NCBI RefSeq assembly: GCF_045223415.1
Contig: NZ_JBEQZJ010000015.1
Location: forward strand, 13,988 to 77,987
Source of the DNA: Hoskinsella mucinilytica
GTDB lineage: Bacteria > Bacillota_I > Bacilli_A > Erysipelotrichales > Erysipelotrichaceae
DNA: 64,000 bases
Direction of reading: 5' to 3'
Part shown: one piece after another, positions 27,767-37,153 of the stretch
Position numbering within the stretch: the stretch's first letter is position 1
Layout of the letters: every line of letters starts with the position of its first letter
Position numbers and translations under genes: made by a program
Notes under the pieces: model-generated
Told to the model about the DNA's origin: nothing
Databases searched by the model: none
What the model saw: only the letters and a program-made list of their open reading frames with translations

Positions 27767-28531
27767 ATGTTAGAGATTTGTTTTTCATCATCGTTACAAG
27801 GCAGTTTAAAGGCTTTTGGTGGGAACGTAGGGACGATTCTATATCCTTGTTTTGGCTTATCCTATGGTGATATCAGTGATCCATTTTGTAAAGAAACAAG
27901 AAAACAAGCATTCGATATCCAACAATATGGGAATTCGATAGATGCATTCGAAAACAAATGGCAAGAAATGAGTAAGGATCTGAGTGATTTAACTTCTCAT
28001 TGTGAAGAACAAGTGATACGGTTTTGGGTCGATCCTACAGCAGATAGCATATGTGGATTCTTATTCCTTGCGGATGTGTTGCGTGATAAGAAGATAGACG
28101 CAAGGCTCATGTGGTTACCGGCATGGATAACCTTACAAGATGCAATGGAACTACCTAAAGAATGGGGAGAAGTCGTCTTAACAGAAAAGTTGAGTGCTTT
28201 GTTAGATAAGGAAATCAAAGTACCAAAGCTTTATATGGAATACTTATCAGATGAATGGAGACGTTTACAACAAGATCATGCATTACTAAGAGCAACGATC
28301 AATGGTAACATATGTAGTGTGCCGGATGATTTCTATGATCATTTCATCAAAGCCGTAATCAAAGATGAACCTATAAAAATCGGTTTGTGTATGTTTCAGG
28401 TAGTAAGCAACATTCAAATTTCAGATTTCATCATCTATGAGCGGATCAAACATATGTTGATGAGTAAGGAATTGTTGATGATAGAAGAAAATATAGAAGC
28501 TCCTTTAGAAAGCGTCATTCAAAAAGCTTAA
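27767..28531 (+). CDS. DUF1835/DUF3658-like protein
   Basis: 254 residues, cytoplasmic. The N-terminal half has the look of DUF1835 (a short strand ending in GLSYGDIS and the segment VIRFWVDPTADSICGFLFL). The C-terminal section WRRLQQDHALLRATINGN followed by VPDDFYDHFI fits DUF3658. Function unknown in the family. GAGGAGGG precedes the start. Confidence 0.65.
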   Translation: MLEICFSSSLQGSLKAFGGNVGTILYPCFGLSYGDISDPFCKETRKQAFDIQQYGNSIDAFENKWQEMSKDLSDLTSHCEEQVIRFWVDPTADSICGFLFLADVLRDKKIDARLMWLPAWITLQDAMELPKEWGEVVLTEKLSALLDKEIKVPKLYMEYLSDEWRRLQQDHALLRATINGNICSVPDDFYDHFIKAVIKDEPIKIGLCMFQVVSNIQISDFIIYERIKHMLMSKELLMIEENIEAPLESVIQKA

Positions 28532-28599
28532 TGGAAAAGAATAATATCTTTCTTTTTAAGGGGGAATAGGATAAAATAGGATAGAGTGTGGTGTTGAAT

Positions 28600-29139
28600 A
28601 TGAAAATTAAAGAAATTATCGTGGTAGAAGGAAAAAATGATACCAATGTATTACAGAGCTACTTACAATGCGATACAATAGAAACGCATGGAACCAGTCT
28701 TGGTGAGGCAGTGTTCAAACAGATCGAACAAGCAAAGAAGACAAGAGGAGTCATCATTTTTACTGACCCTGATCATCCGGGAGAGAAAATAAGAAATGCG
28801 ATCAATCAACGTATTCCCGGCTGTAAGAATGCATTTATCGATGTACATAAAGCAAAGACAACCAAAAAAGTCGGTGTTGAGCATGCCAATAAAAACGATA
28901 TCGAAGAAGCTTTGGCTCATTTGATGACATATGAAGAAGGTTTTGAAGATACGTTAAGTTATGAGGAGTATATCGATCTTGGTTTTCAAGGAAGAGTGGA
29001 TAGTGGTGCCAGAAGAGAACAACTCGCAAGAGCTTTGTATTTAGGAAAACCAAACGCCAAGACATTATTTAAACGATTAAACATGCTGAGAATGGACAAA
29101 AAAGCAGTACAAGAGTTGATGGAGGATGTACAGAAATGA
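28600..29139 (+). CDS. rnmV: Ribonuclease M5
   Basis: 179 residues. It matures the 5S rRNA precursor. The TOPRIM domain is plain: IVVEGKNDTNVLQ supplies the catalytic Glu and FTDPDHPGEKIRNAI the Asp pair. The C-terminal part, including FQGRVDSGARREQLARAL, matches the RNase M5 extension. ATG 28600 is the best start; GTG 28588 and TTG 28594 are also in frame and the ribosome site is weak. It overlaps rsmA by four bases, the usual arrangement in Bacillota. Confidence 0.93.
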   Translation: MKIKEIIVVEGKNDTNVLQSYLQCDTIETHGTSLGEAVFKQIEQAKKTRGVIIFTDPDHPGEKIRNAINQRIPGCKNAFIDVHKAKTTKKVGVEHANKNDIEEALAHLMTYEEGFEDTLSYEEYIDLGFQGRVDSGARREQLARALYLGKPNAKTLFKRLNMLRMDKKAVQELMEDVQK

Positions 29140-29996
29140 TAAATAAACCGATTGCGACACCTTCCAGAACCAAAGAAATCCTTGCGACATATGATATGTT
29201 TGCGAAAAAAAACTATGGACAAAACTTTTTGGTAGATCCCAGTGTGGTAGAGAAAATCGCAAGAAATGCGGTTGTATCCGATCATTGTGTGGTACTGGAA
29301 ATCGGTCCCGGTATTGGTGCCTTAACACAATATTTATGTGAATATGCACAAAAAGTCATTTCCTTTGAGATTGATGAGCGTTTACCTGATGTACTTGCGG
29401 ATACCTTAGCGGAATATGATCATTTTGAATTGGTCATGCAAGATTTTTTGAACGTGGATCTAAAATCCTATGTTACACAATATACCAAAGAAGGCTATGA
29501 TGTCGTGATAGCGGCCAATTTGCCTTATTATATTACAACACCGATCTTATTTAAGATATTCGAATCTAAGGCAGAGATCGCAGCGATTACGGTAATGATG
29601 CAAAAAGAAGTCGCAGATCGATTCAATGCAGTTGTCAATACAAAGGAATACAATGCATTAAGCATTGTGACGCAATATCGATGCCATGTGAAAAGCGTGA
29701 TGAAGGTACCAAAAAATGTCTTTATGCCAAAACCGAATGTAGATAGTGCAGTCTTGCAATTTACATTTAAAGAAAACGATGAAGAATTTGATGAGGATGC
29801 ATTTTTTGAATTGGTAAAAGGCTGTTTCAAACAAAGAAGAAAAACGATTTTGAATAATTATGGTGCCTATGTAGAAGACAAAGTGCAAGCAAAAAAAGAA
29901 CTGATGATGGCAGGAATCGATGAACAACGTCGTGCAGAGAGCATGACATTGGATGAATTTAAACATTTGTATGAGGTACATATTCATGAAAATTAA
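29136..29996 (+). CDS. rsmA: 16S rRNA dimethyladenosine transferase
   Basis: 286 residues (KsgA/RsmA). It dimethylates two adenines in the 3' hairpin of 16S rRNA with SAM. Motifs seen: KKNYGQNFLVDPSVV at the N-terminus, the SAM site VLEIGPGIGALTQYL, and the catalytic AANLPYYITTPIL. The start overlaps the rnmV stop (ATGA) and the end overlaps ispE by 11 nt. Confidence 0.97.
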   Translation: MINKPIATPSRTKEILATYDMFAKKNYGQNFLVDPSVVEKIARNAVVSDHCVVLEIGPGIGALTQYLCEYAQKVISFEIDERLPDVLADTLAEYDHFELVMQDFLNVDLKSYVTQYTKEGYDVVIAANLPYYITTPILFKIFESKAEIAAITVMMQKEVADRFNAVVNTKEYNALSIVTQYRCHVKSVMKVPKNVFMPKPNVDSAVLQFTFKENDEEFDEDAFFELVKGCFKQRRKTILNNYGAYVEDKVQAKKELMMAGIDEQRRAESMTLDEFKHLYEVHIHEN

Positions 29997-30828
29997 AGCA
30001 CATGCGAAAATTAATCTTAGTCTGGATGTGATAAAAAAACGAGATGACGGTTATCATGAATTAGAGATGATCATGGTACCATTAACGCTTTGCGATATCA
30101 TCACGATAGAAAAAGCGGATACGGAATGCTTTTGTTGCGATGATGAAACCTTACTTATCGATGAAACTAATACCATTGTAAAGGCTGTGCGATTGATGGA
30201 AACATGCTATGGTGTAAAACAAAAATTTCATATTCATGTGGAAAAGCATATTCCGATGCAAGCCGGTATGGCAGGTGGAAGTGCAGATGCTGCAGCTGTT
30301 TTAAAAGGAATTGTAACCTTGATGGAGCTACCTATCCCTATTTCTGAACTAAGTATGCAATCAAAAAGTATCGGTGCAGATGTACCCTTTTGTGTATATG
30401 AAACTCCGGCAATCGTGAAAGGGATCGGGGAAAAAATTCAACCGATTTCCATAGGATTCGATTTTGAAATCCTACTCGTAAAACCATCTATGGGAGTACC
30501 AACCGGTAAGGCATTCTCACTCATTGATTTTACTACCTGTGAACACCCGGATGCACATCAAGTAGAACAGGCACTTCAAAAAAAAGATTATGAAGCATTT
30601 TGTAAATCACTTGGCAATACACTGGAACAACCTGCGTTTTTGATGGTACCTGAAATTAAAGAAATCAAACAAACACTCCTTGCGATGGGCTTTGATGCTG
30701 TATTGATGTCAGGAAGTGGTTCTACTGTATTTGCGATCACCAAAGACCATGATTTGATGAAGCGTGCAATCACACAATGTACAAGATCAGACTATTTTGT
30801 ATGTCAGACAAGAATCATACGATCCTAA
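29986..30828 (+). CDS. ispE: 4-diphosphocytidyl-2-C-methyl-D-erythritol kinase
   Basis: 280 residues, a GHMP kinase of the MEP isoprenoid pathway. AHAKINLSLDVIKKRDDGYH marks the N-terminus, and the ATP loop is PMQAGMAGGSADAAAVL. The C-terminal GHMP motif is VLMSGSGSTVFAI. ATG 29986 is chosen inside the end of rsmA. An intrinsic terminator begins at the stop codon. Confidence 0.96.
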   Translation: MKIKAHAKINLSLDVIKKRDDGYHELEMIMVPLTLCDIITIEKADTECFCCDDETLLIDETNTIVKAVRLMETCYGVKQKFHIHVEKHIPMQAGMAGGSADAAAVLKGIVTLMELPIPISELSMQSKSIGADVPFCVYETPAIVKGIGEKIQPISIGFDFEILLVKPSMGVPTGKAFSLIDFTTCEHPDAHQVEQALQKKDYEAFCKSLGNTLEQPAFLMVPEIKEIKQTLLAMGFDAVLMSGSGSTVFAITKDHDLMKRAITQCTRSDYFVCQTRIIRS

Positions 30829-30850
30829 AGGCGTAAGTAACGCCTTATTT
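30828..30850 (+). terminator. Terminator of rnmV-rsmA-ispE
   Basis: AAGGCGT (30828-30834), a five-base loop, ACGCCTT (30840-30846), then TATTT. It overlaps the ispE stop codon. Confidence 0.7.
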
Positions 30851-30932
30851 CTTAATGTTTCTTAAATGTGTTGCTTTTTGAAACATATCTATACCGCATG
30901 AGGTATAATAATACATGAAATGAGGGATTTTC

Positions 30933-31622
30933 TTGAGTAATAACATATTGATCGTTGATGACAATCCGGAAATCCGAGAAGTCGTCAATGTACTTTTGAC
31001 AAATGAAGGCTATCAGATCGAAGAAGCTAGTGATGGAGCCCAAGCGATTCAAAAGATACATGACAAGGATCTGATCATCTTAGATATCATGATGCCGGGT
31101 ATGGATGGATACGAAGTTTGTAGGAAAATCAGAGAAATGAGCAATGCGCCCATTCTTTTTCTTACGGCAAAATCAAGGGACCAAGATAAGACATTAGGAT
31201 TCTCTTGCGGTGGCGATGATTATCTTCCAAAACCTTTTAGCTATGCGGAACTTTTGAGTAGAGTAAAAGCTTTATTAAGAAGATACACGGTATATAAAGG
31301 AAAAGAGGTATCTTTAACAGATACGATCTTAGAAAGCTATGATTTAAAACTGGATACTGAAAATCAACAGGTATATCTTGGCGAAGAATTGATCTCTTTA
31401 ACCGACTTGGAATATCATATATTAGAATTATTGATGAAAAACCCTAAAAAAACCTTTTCGAATCAGGACCTATATGAGAATGTTTGGAAAGAACCTTATC
31501 TATATACTGCCAATAATACCATCATGGTACATATCAGAAACTTAAGAAAAAAGCTAAATATCAACCCACAAAATCCACTTTATATCAAAACTGTATGGGG
31601 AAAGGGGTATCGCTTTGAGTAA
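30933..31622 (+). CDS. OmpR-family response regulator
   Basis: 229 residues. The receiver domain (about 1-118) has the acidic pair in VDDNPE, the phosphoacceptor Asp in LIILDIMMPGMDGYE and the Lys in PKPFSYAELL. The winged-helix DNA-binding domain follows (about 130-229, LTDLEYHILELLMKNPKK). It starts at TTG 30933, after GAGGGATT. It overlaps the kinase gene by eight bases. The stimulus is not evident from the neighbours. Confidence 0.95.
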   Translation: MSNNILIVDDNPEIREVVNVLLTNEGYQIEEASDGAQAIQKIHDKDLIILDIMMPGMDGYEVCRKIREMSNAPILFLTAKSRDQDKTLGFSCGGDDYLPKPFSYAELLSRVKALLRRYTVYKGKEVSLTDTILESYDLKLDTENQQVYLGEELISLTDLEYHILELLMKNPKKTFSNQDLYENVWKEPYLYTANNTIMVHIRNLRKKLNINPQNPLYIKTVWGKGYRFE

Positions 31623-32922
31623 TCTTTGGAAAAAGCTGAGCTATAAGTTCCTTTTTATTGTCGTAGGATCCTTTTTTGGTAGCGTGCTTTTATTTTATGT
31701 ATTATTTGTGAACCGTTACATCGTAACGGATTTTTTCCTTAACCATTATACTGATTTGAAAAGTACAAGTGATCAGGTTGCGGAAATGCAAAATAAAATT
31801 GACAAGGCCAAGATGTCAAAAAAAGATAAGGCAGCCATACGAAACCTTATGAAACAATACCCAACGTTATCTTTACAACTTTACAGCAATGATCGAGAAT
31901 ATATCGCAGATCATATTTTAAGTGAAGATGGAATTTCCATCAGTACCAATTCCTTATGGGTTGAATTATATTACCCAGAGGAAGAGGATTATCGTTTGAA
32001 ATTCTATGATGGAAACTGTTATTTGGTCGTACAGTCCTATCAAGGCATGAGTTTTATGGTCATTTATTTATTTGCGATCTCAACGATTTGTATCGTTCTC
32101 TTTTTTAGCATCATCATTCATTTTGTCAGAAAGAAAATGAAATATGTATTACAGCTGGAAAATGAAATGAAGCTCATTGAAAATGGCGATTTGGGACATG
32201 AGATCATACAGAAGGGGAACGATGAAATCGCATCCCTTGCGGCCCAATTGGATCAGTTAAGAATTGCTTTAAAGGAAAATATGGAAAAAGAAAAGGAAGC
32301 ACGATCTGCGAATGAGGAATTGATTACTACCATGAGTCATGATCTAAGAACACCATTGACTTCTTTGTTGGGATATTTGGATATCTTAGATATGAAAATA
32401 TATAAAAACGAACAAGACCATGATGCATATATTGAAAAATGTAAACAAAAGGCAGAACAAATCAAAAAAATGTCTGATCGTTTATTCACACATTTCTTTG
32501 TCTATGCGCAAGATGACGATATTCTACTTCAAAAAATTTCAACAAAAAGCATCAAAGAGACTTTAATGAATTGTTGTGCGGAATTAAAAGGAAATGAGTT
32601 TCAAGTTGAGATTGAGTTGGGTGAAGAGGATGGTATCCTCATGGGAGATCATAGCTTGATCGATCGTATTTTCGATAATGTATTTTCCAATATTGTAAAG
32701 TATGCAGATAAAGATCATATCGAAATCAGTATGAAGATCATCGATCATCAATTGACCATGAATTTTACCAATACCATCAAGCAAGTCAGCTTCAAAGAAG
32801 AAAGTACAAACATTGGTTTAAAGAGCATGGAAAAGATGTTGCATCAAATGAATGGAACATTATTTACAAGTTCTGATGAGCATATCTTTAGCTTGAAATT
32901 GATGATTCCAATGCTAAAATAA
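31615..32922 (+). CDS. Membrane sensor histidine kinase
   Basis: 435 residues: membrane helix 1 (about 11-35), an extracellular sensor (about 36-145), helix 2 (about 148-170), HAMP (about 172-222), HisKA with TTMSHDLRTPLTSLLGYLD (phosphoacceptor His) and a HATPase_c domain with N-box DRIFDNVFSNIVKYAD. The usual DxGxG box is not obvious (LTMNFTNTIKQ occupies the place), as in some Bacillota kinases. It starts at TTG within the regulator's end. It pairs with the 30933 regulator. Ligand unknown. Confidence 0.92.
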   Translation: MSNLWKKLSYKFLFIVVGSFFGSVLLFYVLFVNRYIVTDFFLNHYTDLKSTSDQVAEMQNKIDKAKMSKKDKAAIRNLMKQYPTLSLQLYSNDREYIADHILSEDGISISTNSLWVELYYPEEEDYRLKFYDGNCYLVVQSYQGMSFMVIYLFAISTICIVLFFSIIIHFVRKKMKYVLQLENEMKLIENGDLGHEIIQKGNDEIASLAAQLDQLRIALKENMEKEKEARSANEELITTMSHDLRTPLTSLLGYLDILDMKIYKNEQDHDAYIEKCKQKAEQIKKMSDRLFTHFFVYAQDDDILLQKISTKSIKETLMNCCAELKGNEFQVEIELGEEDGILMGDHSLIDRIFDNVFSNIVKYADKDHIEISMKIIDHQLTMNFTNTIKQVSFKEESTNIGLKSMEKMLHQMNGTLFTSSDEHIFSLKLMIPMLK

Positions 32923-33064
32923 AGGGCACTCATAGCGATTTTATGGAAAATGCTGAAAAAATTGATGAAATTTTTGCAGGTATCGACAGAAATCGCCAAG
33001 AAATGGGCATAGTGCCTTTTTTTTGTACGTGAATTTTGATAAAATAGTAACGGAGGCGTTTTCT

Positions 33065-34417
33065 ATGAAATCTGCGATAGTATTAGCTGCCGGTAAAGGC
33101 ACAAGAATGAAATCCGACTTATGCAAGGTCATGCATCCAGTTTGCAACAAACCAATGATTGGACATATCATTACCAGCTTAAAAAAAGCAGGAGTTGAAA
33201 ATATCGTTGTTGTTGTCGGACATGGGGCAGAAAGTGTAAAAGAATATTTAAAAGATGAAGTACAGTATGCATTACAGGAGCCACAGTTAGGAACTGGACA
33301 TGCTGTTATGCAAGCATCAGCTCTGGAAGGATTCGATGGAGATACCATTGTACTATGTGGAGATGGACCATTGATTCAGCCGGAAACGATTCAAGCAGCT
33401 TTTGAGGCAAATAAAGATCATACATGTACGGTTTTAACTGCAGTGCTTCCTGATGGAGAGCGCTATGGAAGAATCGTACGTAAAAATGATACGGTTGAAA
33501 AAATCGTAGAAGCAAAGGACTGTACACCGAAGGAACTTGAAATCAAAGAAATCAATACCGGTTTGTTCTGCTTTAAAAACAAAGAATTATTTGAGGGATT
33601 GAAAAAGATCAAAAATGAAAATGCTCAGAATGAGTATTATCTGACAGATCTGGTAGAAATTTTTCATAACGAAGGAAAAAGTGTCAATGCTATGATTGTT
33701 GATGATCCTGATGAAACGATGGGGGTCAATGATCGTTTAGATTTAGCAAAAGCACAAAAATGGATGAAACTACATGTAAACAAAAAGCATATGTTGAATG
33801 GCGTTTCCATCATTGATCCGGAAAACACCTATATCGATGTAGATGTAGAAATCGGACAAGATACTGTGATATATCCAAATGTTTGGATCGAAGGTGATAC
33901 CATCATCGGTAAAAACGTAACGATATTGCCAAATTCTTTCTTGCGTAATGCAGAAATCAAAGATGATGTTGTCATTGATTCCAGTAAAATTGTAGAAAGT
34001 AAGGTTGGAAAGGGTACGACCATTGGGCCTATGTCCCATTTGAGAAACAATACGGAAATCTGTGAGAATTGCCGTATTGGAAATTTTGTGGAATTTAAAA
34101 ATTCCCACTTTGGTAACGGAAGTAAATGTGCGCATTTAACATATATCGGTGACAGTGATTTTGGTGAAAAGATCAATGTCGGATGTGGTGTTGTTACGGT
34201 AAATTATGATGGTAAAAACAAGTATCGCACAACCGTAAAGGATGGCGCATTTATCGGCAGTAACTGTAACCTGATTGCCCCTGTGACAATTGGCGAAAAC
34301 GTGTTGCTGGCAGCGGGCTCTACCATCACCGATTCTGTAGAAGATGGTGATATGGGGATCGCAAGAGCTAGACAGTCCAATAAAAAAGGATTTGGAACGA
34401 AGTACAAGAACAAATAG
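33065..34417 (+). CDS. glmU: Bifunctional UDP-GlcNAc pyrophosphorylase / GlcN-1-P acetyltransferase
   Basis: 450 residues. It makes UDP-GlcNAc for the cell wall. The N-terminal uridyltransferase domain has LAAGKGTRMKSDLCKVMHP and QLGTGHAVM. The C-terminal left-handed beta helix (about 250-450) has IGPMSHLRNNTEI and the catalytic His near HLTYIGDSDFG. GGAGGCG precedes ATG 33065. It sits 25 nt before prs, a pair conserved in Bacillota. Confidence 0.96.
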   Translation: MKSAIVLAAGKGTRMKSDLCKVMHPVCNKPMIGHIITSLKKAGVENIVVVVGHGAESVKEYLKDEVQYALQEPQLGTGHAVMQASALEGFDGDTIVLCGDGPLIQPETIQAAFEANKDHTCTVLTAVLPDGERYGRIVRKNDTVEKIVEAKDCTPKELEIKEINTGLFCFKNKELFEGLKKIKNENAQNEYYLTDLVEIFHNEGKSVNAMIVDDPDETMGVNDRLDLAKAQKWMKLHVNKKHMLNGVSIIDPENTYIDVDVEIGQDTVIYPNVWIEGDTIIGKNVTILPNSFLRNAEIKDDVVIDSSKIVESKVGKGTTIGPMSHLRNNTEICENCRIGNFVEFKNSHFGNGSKCAHLTYIGDSDFGEKINVGCGVVTVNYDGKNKYRTTVKDGAFIGSNCNLIAPVTIGENVLLAAGSTITDSVEDGDMGIARARQSNKKGFGTKYKNK

Positions 34418-34442
34418 GAAAGGAACAGGTAGAGTTAGTACA

Positions 34443-35396
34443 ATGGAAAAGAAAACAGTAGTTTTTGCGTTAACATCAAGTGTAGGATTAGCAAATGAAA
34501 TCGTAGGTCAGTTAGGTATTCCTTTAGGACAATGCGATGTAAAACATTTCTCTGATGGAGAAATCATGGTAGAGCTAGGGGAATCTGTACGTGGTAAAAA
34601 CGTATATATTGTTCAGTCTACATGTGCTCCTGTCAGCAGTAACATTATGGAGGTCTTGATTGCAATTGATGCTTGCAAGCGTGCCAGTGCAGCACATATC
34701 TCTGTAGTTATGCCATACTTTGGCTATGCAAGACAGGATAGAAAAGCAAAAGCAAGACAACCAATCACATCAAAACTGGTTGCAGATTTGCTTGAAACAG
34801 CCGGAGCAAATCGTGTCATCACGATGGAGCTTCACGCAACACAGATTCAGGGATTCTTTGATATCCCTGCAGATGATATCAGTGCAATTCCTATTATTGG
34901 TAAATATTTTAAAGATATGAACCTTGAGGATGTTGTTGTCGTTTCTCCGGACCATGGTGGAACAACTCGTGCTAGAAAATTGGCTGAAATCCTACATGCA
35001 CCACTTGCCATTATCGACAAACGTCGTCCAAAACCAAATGTAGCGGAAGCTATGAACATCATTGGTGATGTAGATGGTAAGGTCGCTATCATGGTAGATG
35101 ATATCGTAGATACTGCAGGTACGTTAGCTGCAGGTATCAAAATGCTTTATGATAAAGGCGCAACTGCTGTATATGCAAGCTGTGTTCATGGTGTATTGTC
35201 AGGACCTGCAATCGAGCGTTTGAAAGCAGCAAATTTAGCAGGATTCATCTGTACCAACACAATTGAAAACAATGAAAAAGCTGCAGAATACCCTGAAATG
35301 AAGGTATTATCTGTTGGCCCAGTGCTTGGTGAAGTTATCAAAGCAATGGAAGAAAACAGAGCTGTTAGTGACATTGTAGCTCGCTACGCTGAATAA
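34443..35396 (+). CDS. prs: Ribose-phosphate pyrophosphokinase
   Basis: 317 residues. It makes PRPP from ribose-5-phosphate and ATP, feeding purine, pyrimidine, NAD, His and Trp synthesis. Motifs: KHFSDGEIMVEL, the flexible catalytic loop YFGYARQDRKAKARQP, and the PRPP loop IMVDDIVDTAGTLA. ATG 34443 is chosen after the AGGAACAGG region; the frame runs back into glmU. Likely co-transcribed with glmU and the following gene. Confidence 0.96.
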   Translation: MEKKTVVFALTSSVGLANEIVGQLGIPLGQCDVKHFSDGEIMVELGESVRGKNVYIVQSTCAPVSSNIMEVLIAIDACKRASAAHISVVMPYFGYARQDRKAKARQPITSKLVADLLETAGANRVITMELHATQIQGFFDIPADDISAIPIIGKYFKDMNLEDVVVVSPDHGGTTRARKLAEILHAPLAIIDKRRPKPNVAEAMNIIGDVDGKVAIMVDDIVDTAGTLAAGIKMLYDKGATAVYASCVHGVLSGPAIERLKAANLAGFICTNTIENNEKAAEYPEMKVLSVGPVLGEVIKAMEENRAVSDIVARYAE

Positions 35397-35413
35397 GATA
35401 GAAAGGATTCTTT

Positions 35414-35767
35414 ATGCTAGAACATTACATAGAACTTTTATTGCCTGAAATAGTATCTGTGCTTGAAATCATGGGTATTATCGTAATCAGTGTCGGATGC
35501 TTAAAGGCTTTTTATCACTACATGAAGGCTTATCTGACGAACAGACAATATCCCCTCAGAATTGAGTTGGCAAATGCTCTGGCATTGGGATTAGAATTTA
35601 AGATGGGAGCGGAGATCTTAAAGACCGTTCTTGTCAGAAGCATGAGTGAAATTATGATTCTTGGCGCAATTATTTTGCTTCGTGCATTATTGTCCTTGAT
35701 GATTCATTTTGAAATCAAAGCAGAAAATGAGCACCATGCAGGACATCATAGTCCAAACGATTATTAA
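35414..35767 (+). CDS. DUF1622-family membrane protein
   Basis: 117 residues with about two or three hydrophobic helices (about 13-33 and 75-97) and the family-like segment RIELANALALGLEFKMGAEIL. The His-rich C-terminus (EHHAGHHS) is notable. AGAAAGGA precedes the ATG and a terminator follows, so it ends the glmU-prs transcript. Function unknown. Confidence 0.75.
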   Translation: MLEHYIELLLPEIVSVLEIMGIIVISVGCLKAFYHYMKAYLTNRQYPLRIELANALALGLEFKMGAEILKTVLVRSMSEIMILGAIILLRALLSLMIHFEIKAENEHHAGHHSPNDY

Positions 35768-35770
35768 AAT

Positions 35771-35809
35771 AAAGATCAGTCTATTTATGATAATGGACTG
35801 GTCTTTTTT
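35771..35809 (+). terminator. Terminator of glmU-prs unit
   Basis: AAAGATCAGTC (35771-35781) pairs with GACTGGTCTTT (35796-35806), followed by T. Confidence 0.85.
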
Positions 35810-35916
35810 CATATATATCTAAATGTATGATAAATCTTTTGTCTAATACATAAGCATCCGATCAAGCATGTAGTAACATACAACAGGAAATGACTGTCAG
35901 GATAAAAGGAATATGT

Positions 35917-37017
35917 TTATATCTTGTTAGTGTATGGTGTTGATTTATGATGTTTGATCTGTTCTTTTCTTAAACATATTTCATCTAAATAAGCATAAAA
36001 TTGATAGCGATCTAGATCTAAATGATCAAGAATATGGAAAGGATCAATGATCTTATCCGCATACTCTCTCAAAATCTCTGCTGTTAATCTGATTTTTTCA
36101 TCTGTAACACCAATCATTCCCGTATTAATGCGAATGATTTGGGCGTTTTTCGTGAAGATATAAAAATCAATTTGATAAACATTTCCACCATTGATAGGAG
36201 TTTTCGCAACAATATGAAACCATACCTTAAATGTTCTAATATCTTGATAAGAAACAAAGGAAAAGCAATCTTTGATTCGATTTTTTCTAGCGGCATGTAA
36301 TAGTGCTAAATATCTTTTTTTGGATTCCTTACGGTAATAATAAATGCCATTTTCACGAAATTCATATAATTCATTAGGAAGTTTGGTACTAATACAATAA
36401 TCAGACCAACTAATGATAAATGTGAGGATGGTTGCAATCACAAACGAATACCATTCATATTGTATTTCCCATGCACCCACATGTAAAATATGGGGAAGAC
36501 TAGCAAGGAAAAAGATGATCCAGGAAGTAAATATCCAAAGGAGTGGGAATGTCAATATTTCAATGAATATTAATCTCTTCTTACTCATTCTCTGTTGGTT
36601 CCAGACTGATATCAAACTACCTGCTTCTTGAAAAGGAGTCTTTTCTCTTTTATGTTGGATGATGTCATCATATTGCTTTACTGTATAAGAAATAAGTGGA
36701 ACATTACTTTTTTTAATATCTTCGCAAAGCTTTTCTTTTAATTGCAGTTCTTCGTGTTGTAGCTCTAATTCTTTCATTTGATGATCCATGATTTCTTGTA
36801 GACTGATTTCATGAGCATAATATCTTCTGATTTCTTCCATAGGGATACCCAAACTTCGAAATAACTTGATCTCCTTTAATTTGTTTACATCCTCTTCACT
36901 AAAATCTCTATACTTGCTTTCAGGTCTTCGTCGGATGGTGATCAATCCCATTTCTTCATAAAACCGAATACTATGTGTACTCATACCAACAAGTTTTTCA
37001 ACATCTTTAATTTTCAT
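35917..37017 (-). CDS. Membrane-tethered MerR-family regulator
   Basis: 366 residues. The N-terminal MerR winged helix (about 1-70) has KIKDVEKLVGMSTHSIRFYE. A Glu/Leu-rich coiled coil follows (about 75-110), then two membrane helices (about 147-170 and 186-206) and a C-terminal soluble domain of ~150 residues containing ENGIYYYRKESKKRYL. A DNA-binding regulator with its own membrane anchor would sense envelope or membrane signals directly; that is inference. The ATG at 37017 follows GAGGTATAA. The promoter upstream has the MerR type 19-nt spacer. Confidence 0.85.
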   Translation of the reverse strand: MKIKDVEKLVGMSTHSIRFYEEMGLITIRRRPESKYRDFSEEDVNKLKEIKLFRSLGIPMEEIRRYYAHEISLQEIMDHQMKELELQHEELQLKEKLCEDIKKSNVPLISYTVKQYDDIIQHKREKTPFQEAGSLISVWNQQRMSKKRLIFIEILTFPLLWIFTSWIIFFLASLPHILHVGAWEIQYEWYSFVIATILTFIISWSDYCISTKLPNELYEFRENGIYYYRKESKKRYLALLHAARKNRIKDCFSFVSYQDIRTFKVWFHIVAKTPINGGNVYQIDFYIFTKNAQIIRINTGMIGVTDEKIRLTAEILREYADKIIDPFHILDHLDLDRYQFYAYLDEICLRKEQIKHHKSTPYTNKI

Positions 37018-37043
37018 AAGGTTATACCTCAACTTTCATCTTT

Positions 37044-37074
37044 ATTGAACACCTTAGAGGTACTCAAAAGTCAA
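37044..37074 (-). promoter_or_regulatory. MerR-type promoter with 19-nt spacer and palindrome
   Basis: On the reverse strand TTGACT (37074-37069), 19 nt and a weak TTCAAT (37049-37044). The spacer and -10 hold TTGA-N2-ACCT-N3-AGGT-N2-TCAA, a clean palindrome. Overlong spacers with a central dyad are the mark of promoters controlled by MerR proteins, so autoregulation is likely. Confidence 0.75.
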
Positions 37075-37126
37075 TCGTTTTCATGAAATAAGTGAGCAAT
37101 ATTTATATATAAAACCAAACATGAAG

Positions 37127-37152
37127 AAAAAAGAGTTTTATGAACTCTTTTC
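37127..37152 (-). terminator. Terminator of prepilin-like gene
   Basis: On the reverse strand AAAAGAGTT pairs with AACTCTTTT across a short loop, followed by more T, directly after the stop at 37154. Confidence 0.75.
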
Positions 37153-37153
37153 A

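Noticed and set aside
32923..33064. Tiny ORF of ~23 codons between the kinase gene and glmU
   Set aside because: It lies between GGGCACT and AGTGCC arms ending in T8, so the segment is better read as a loose terminator.
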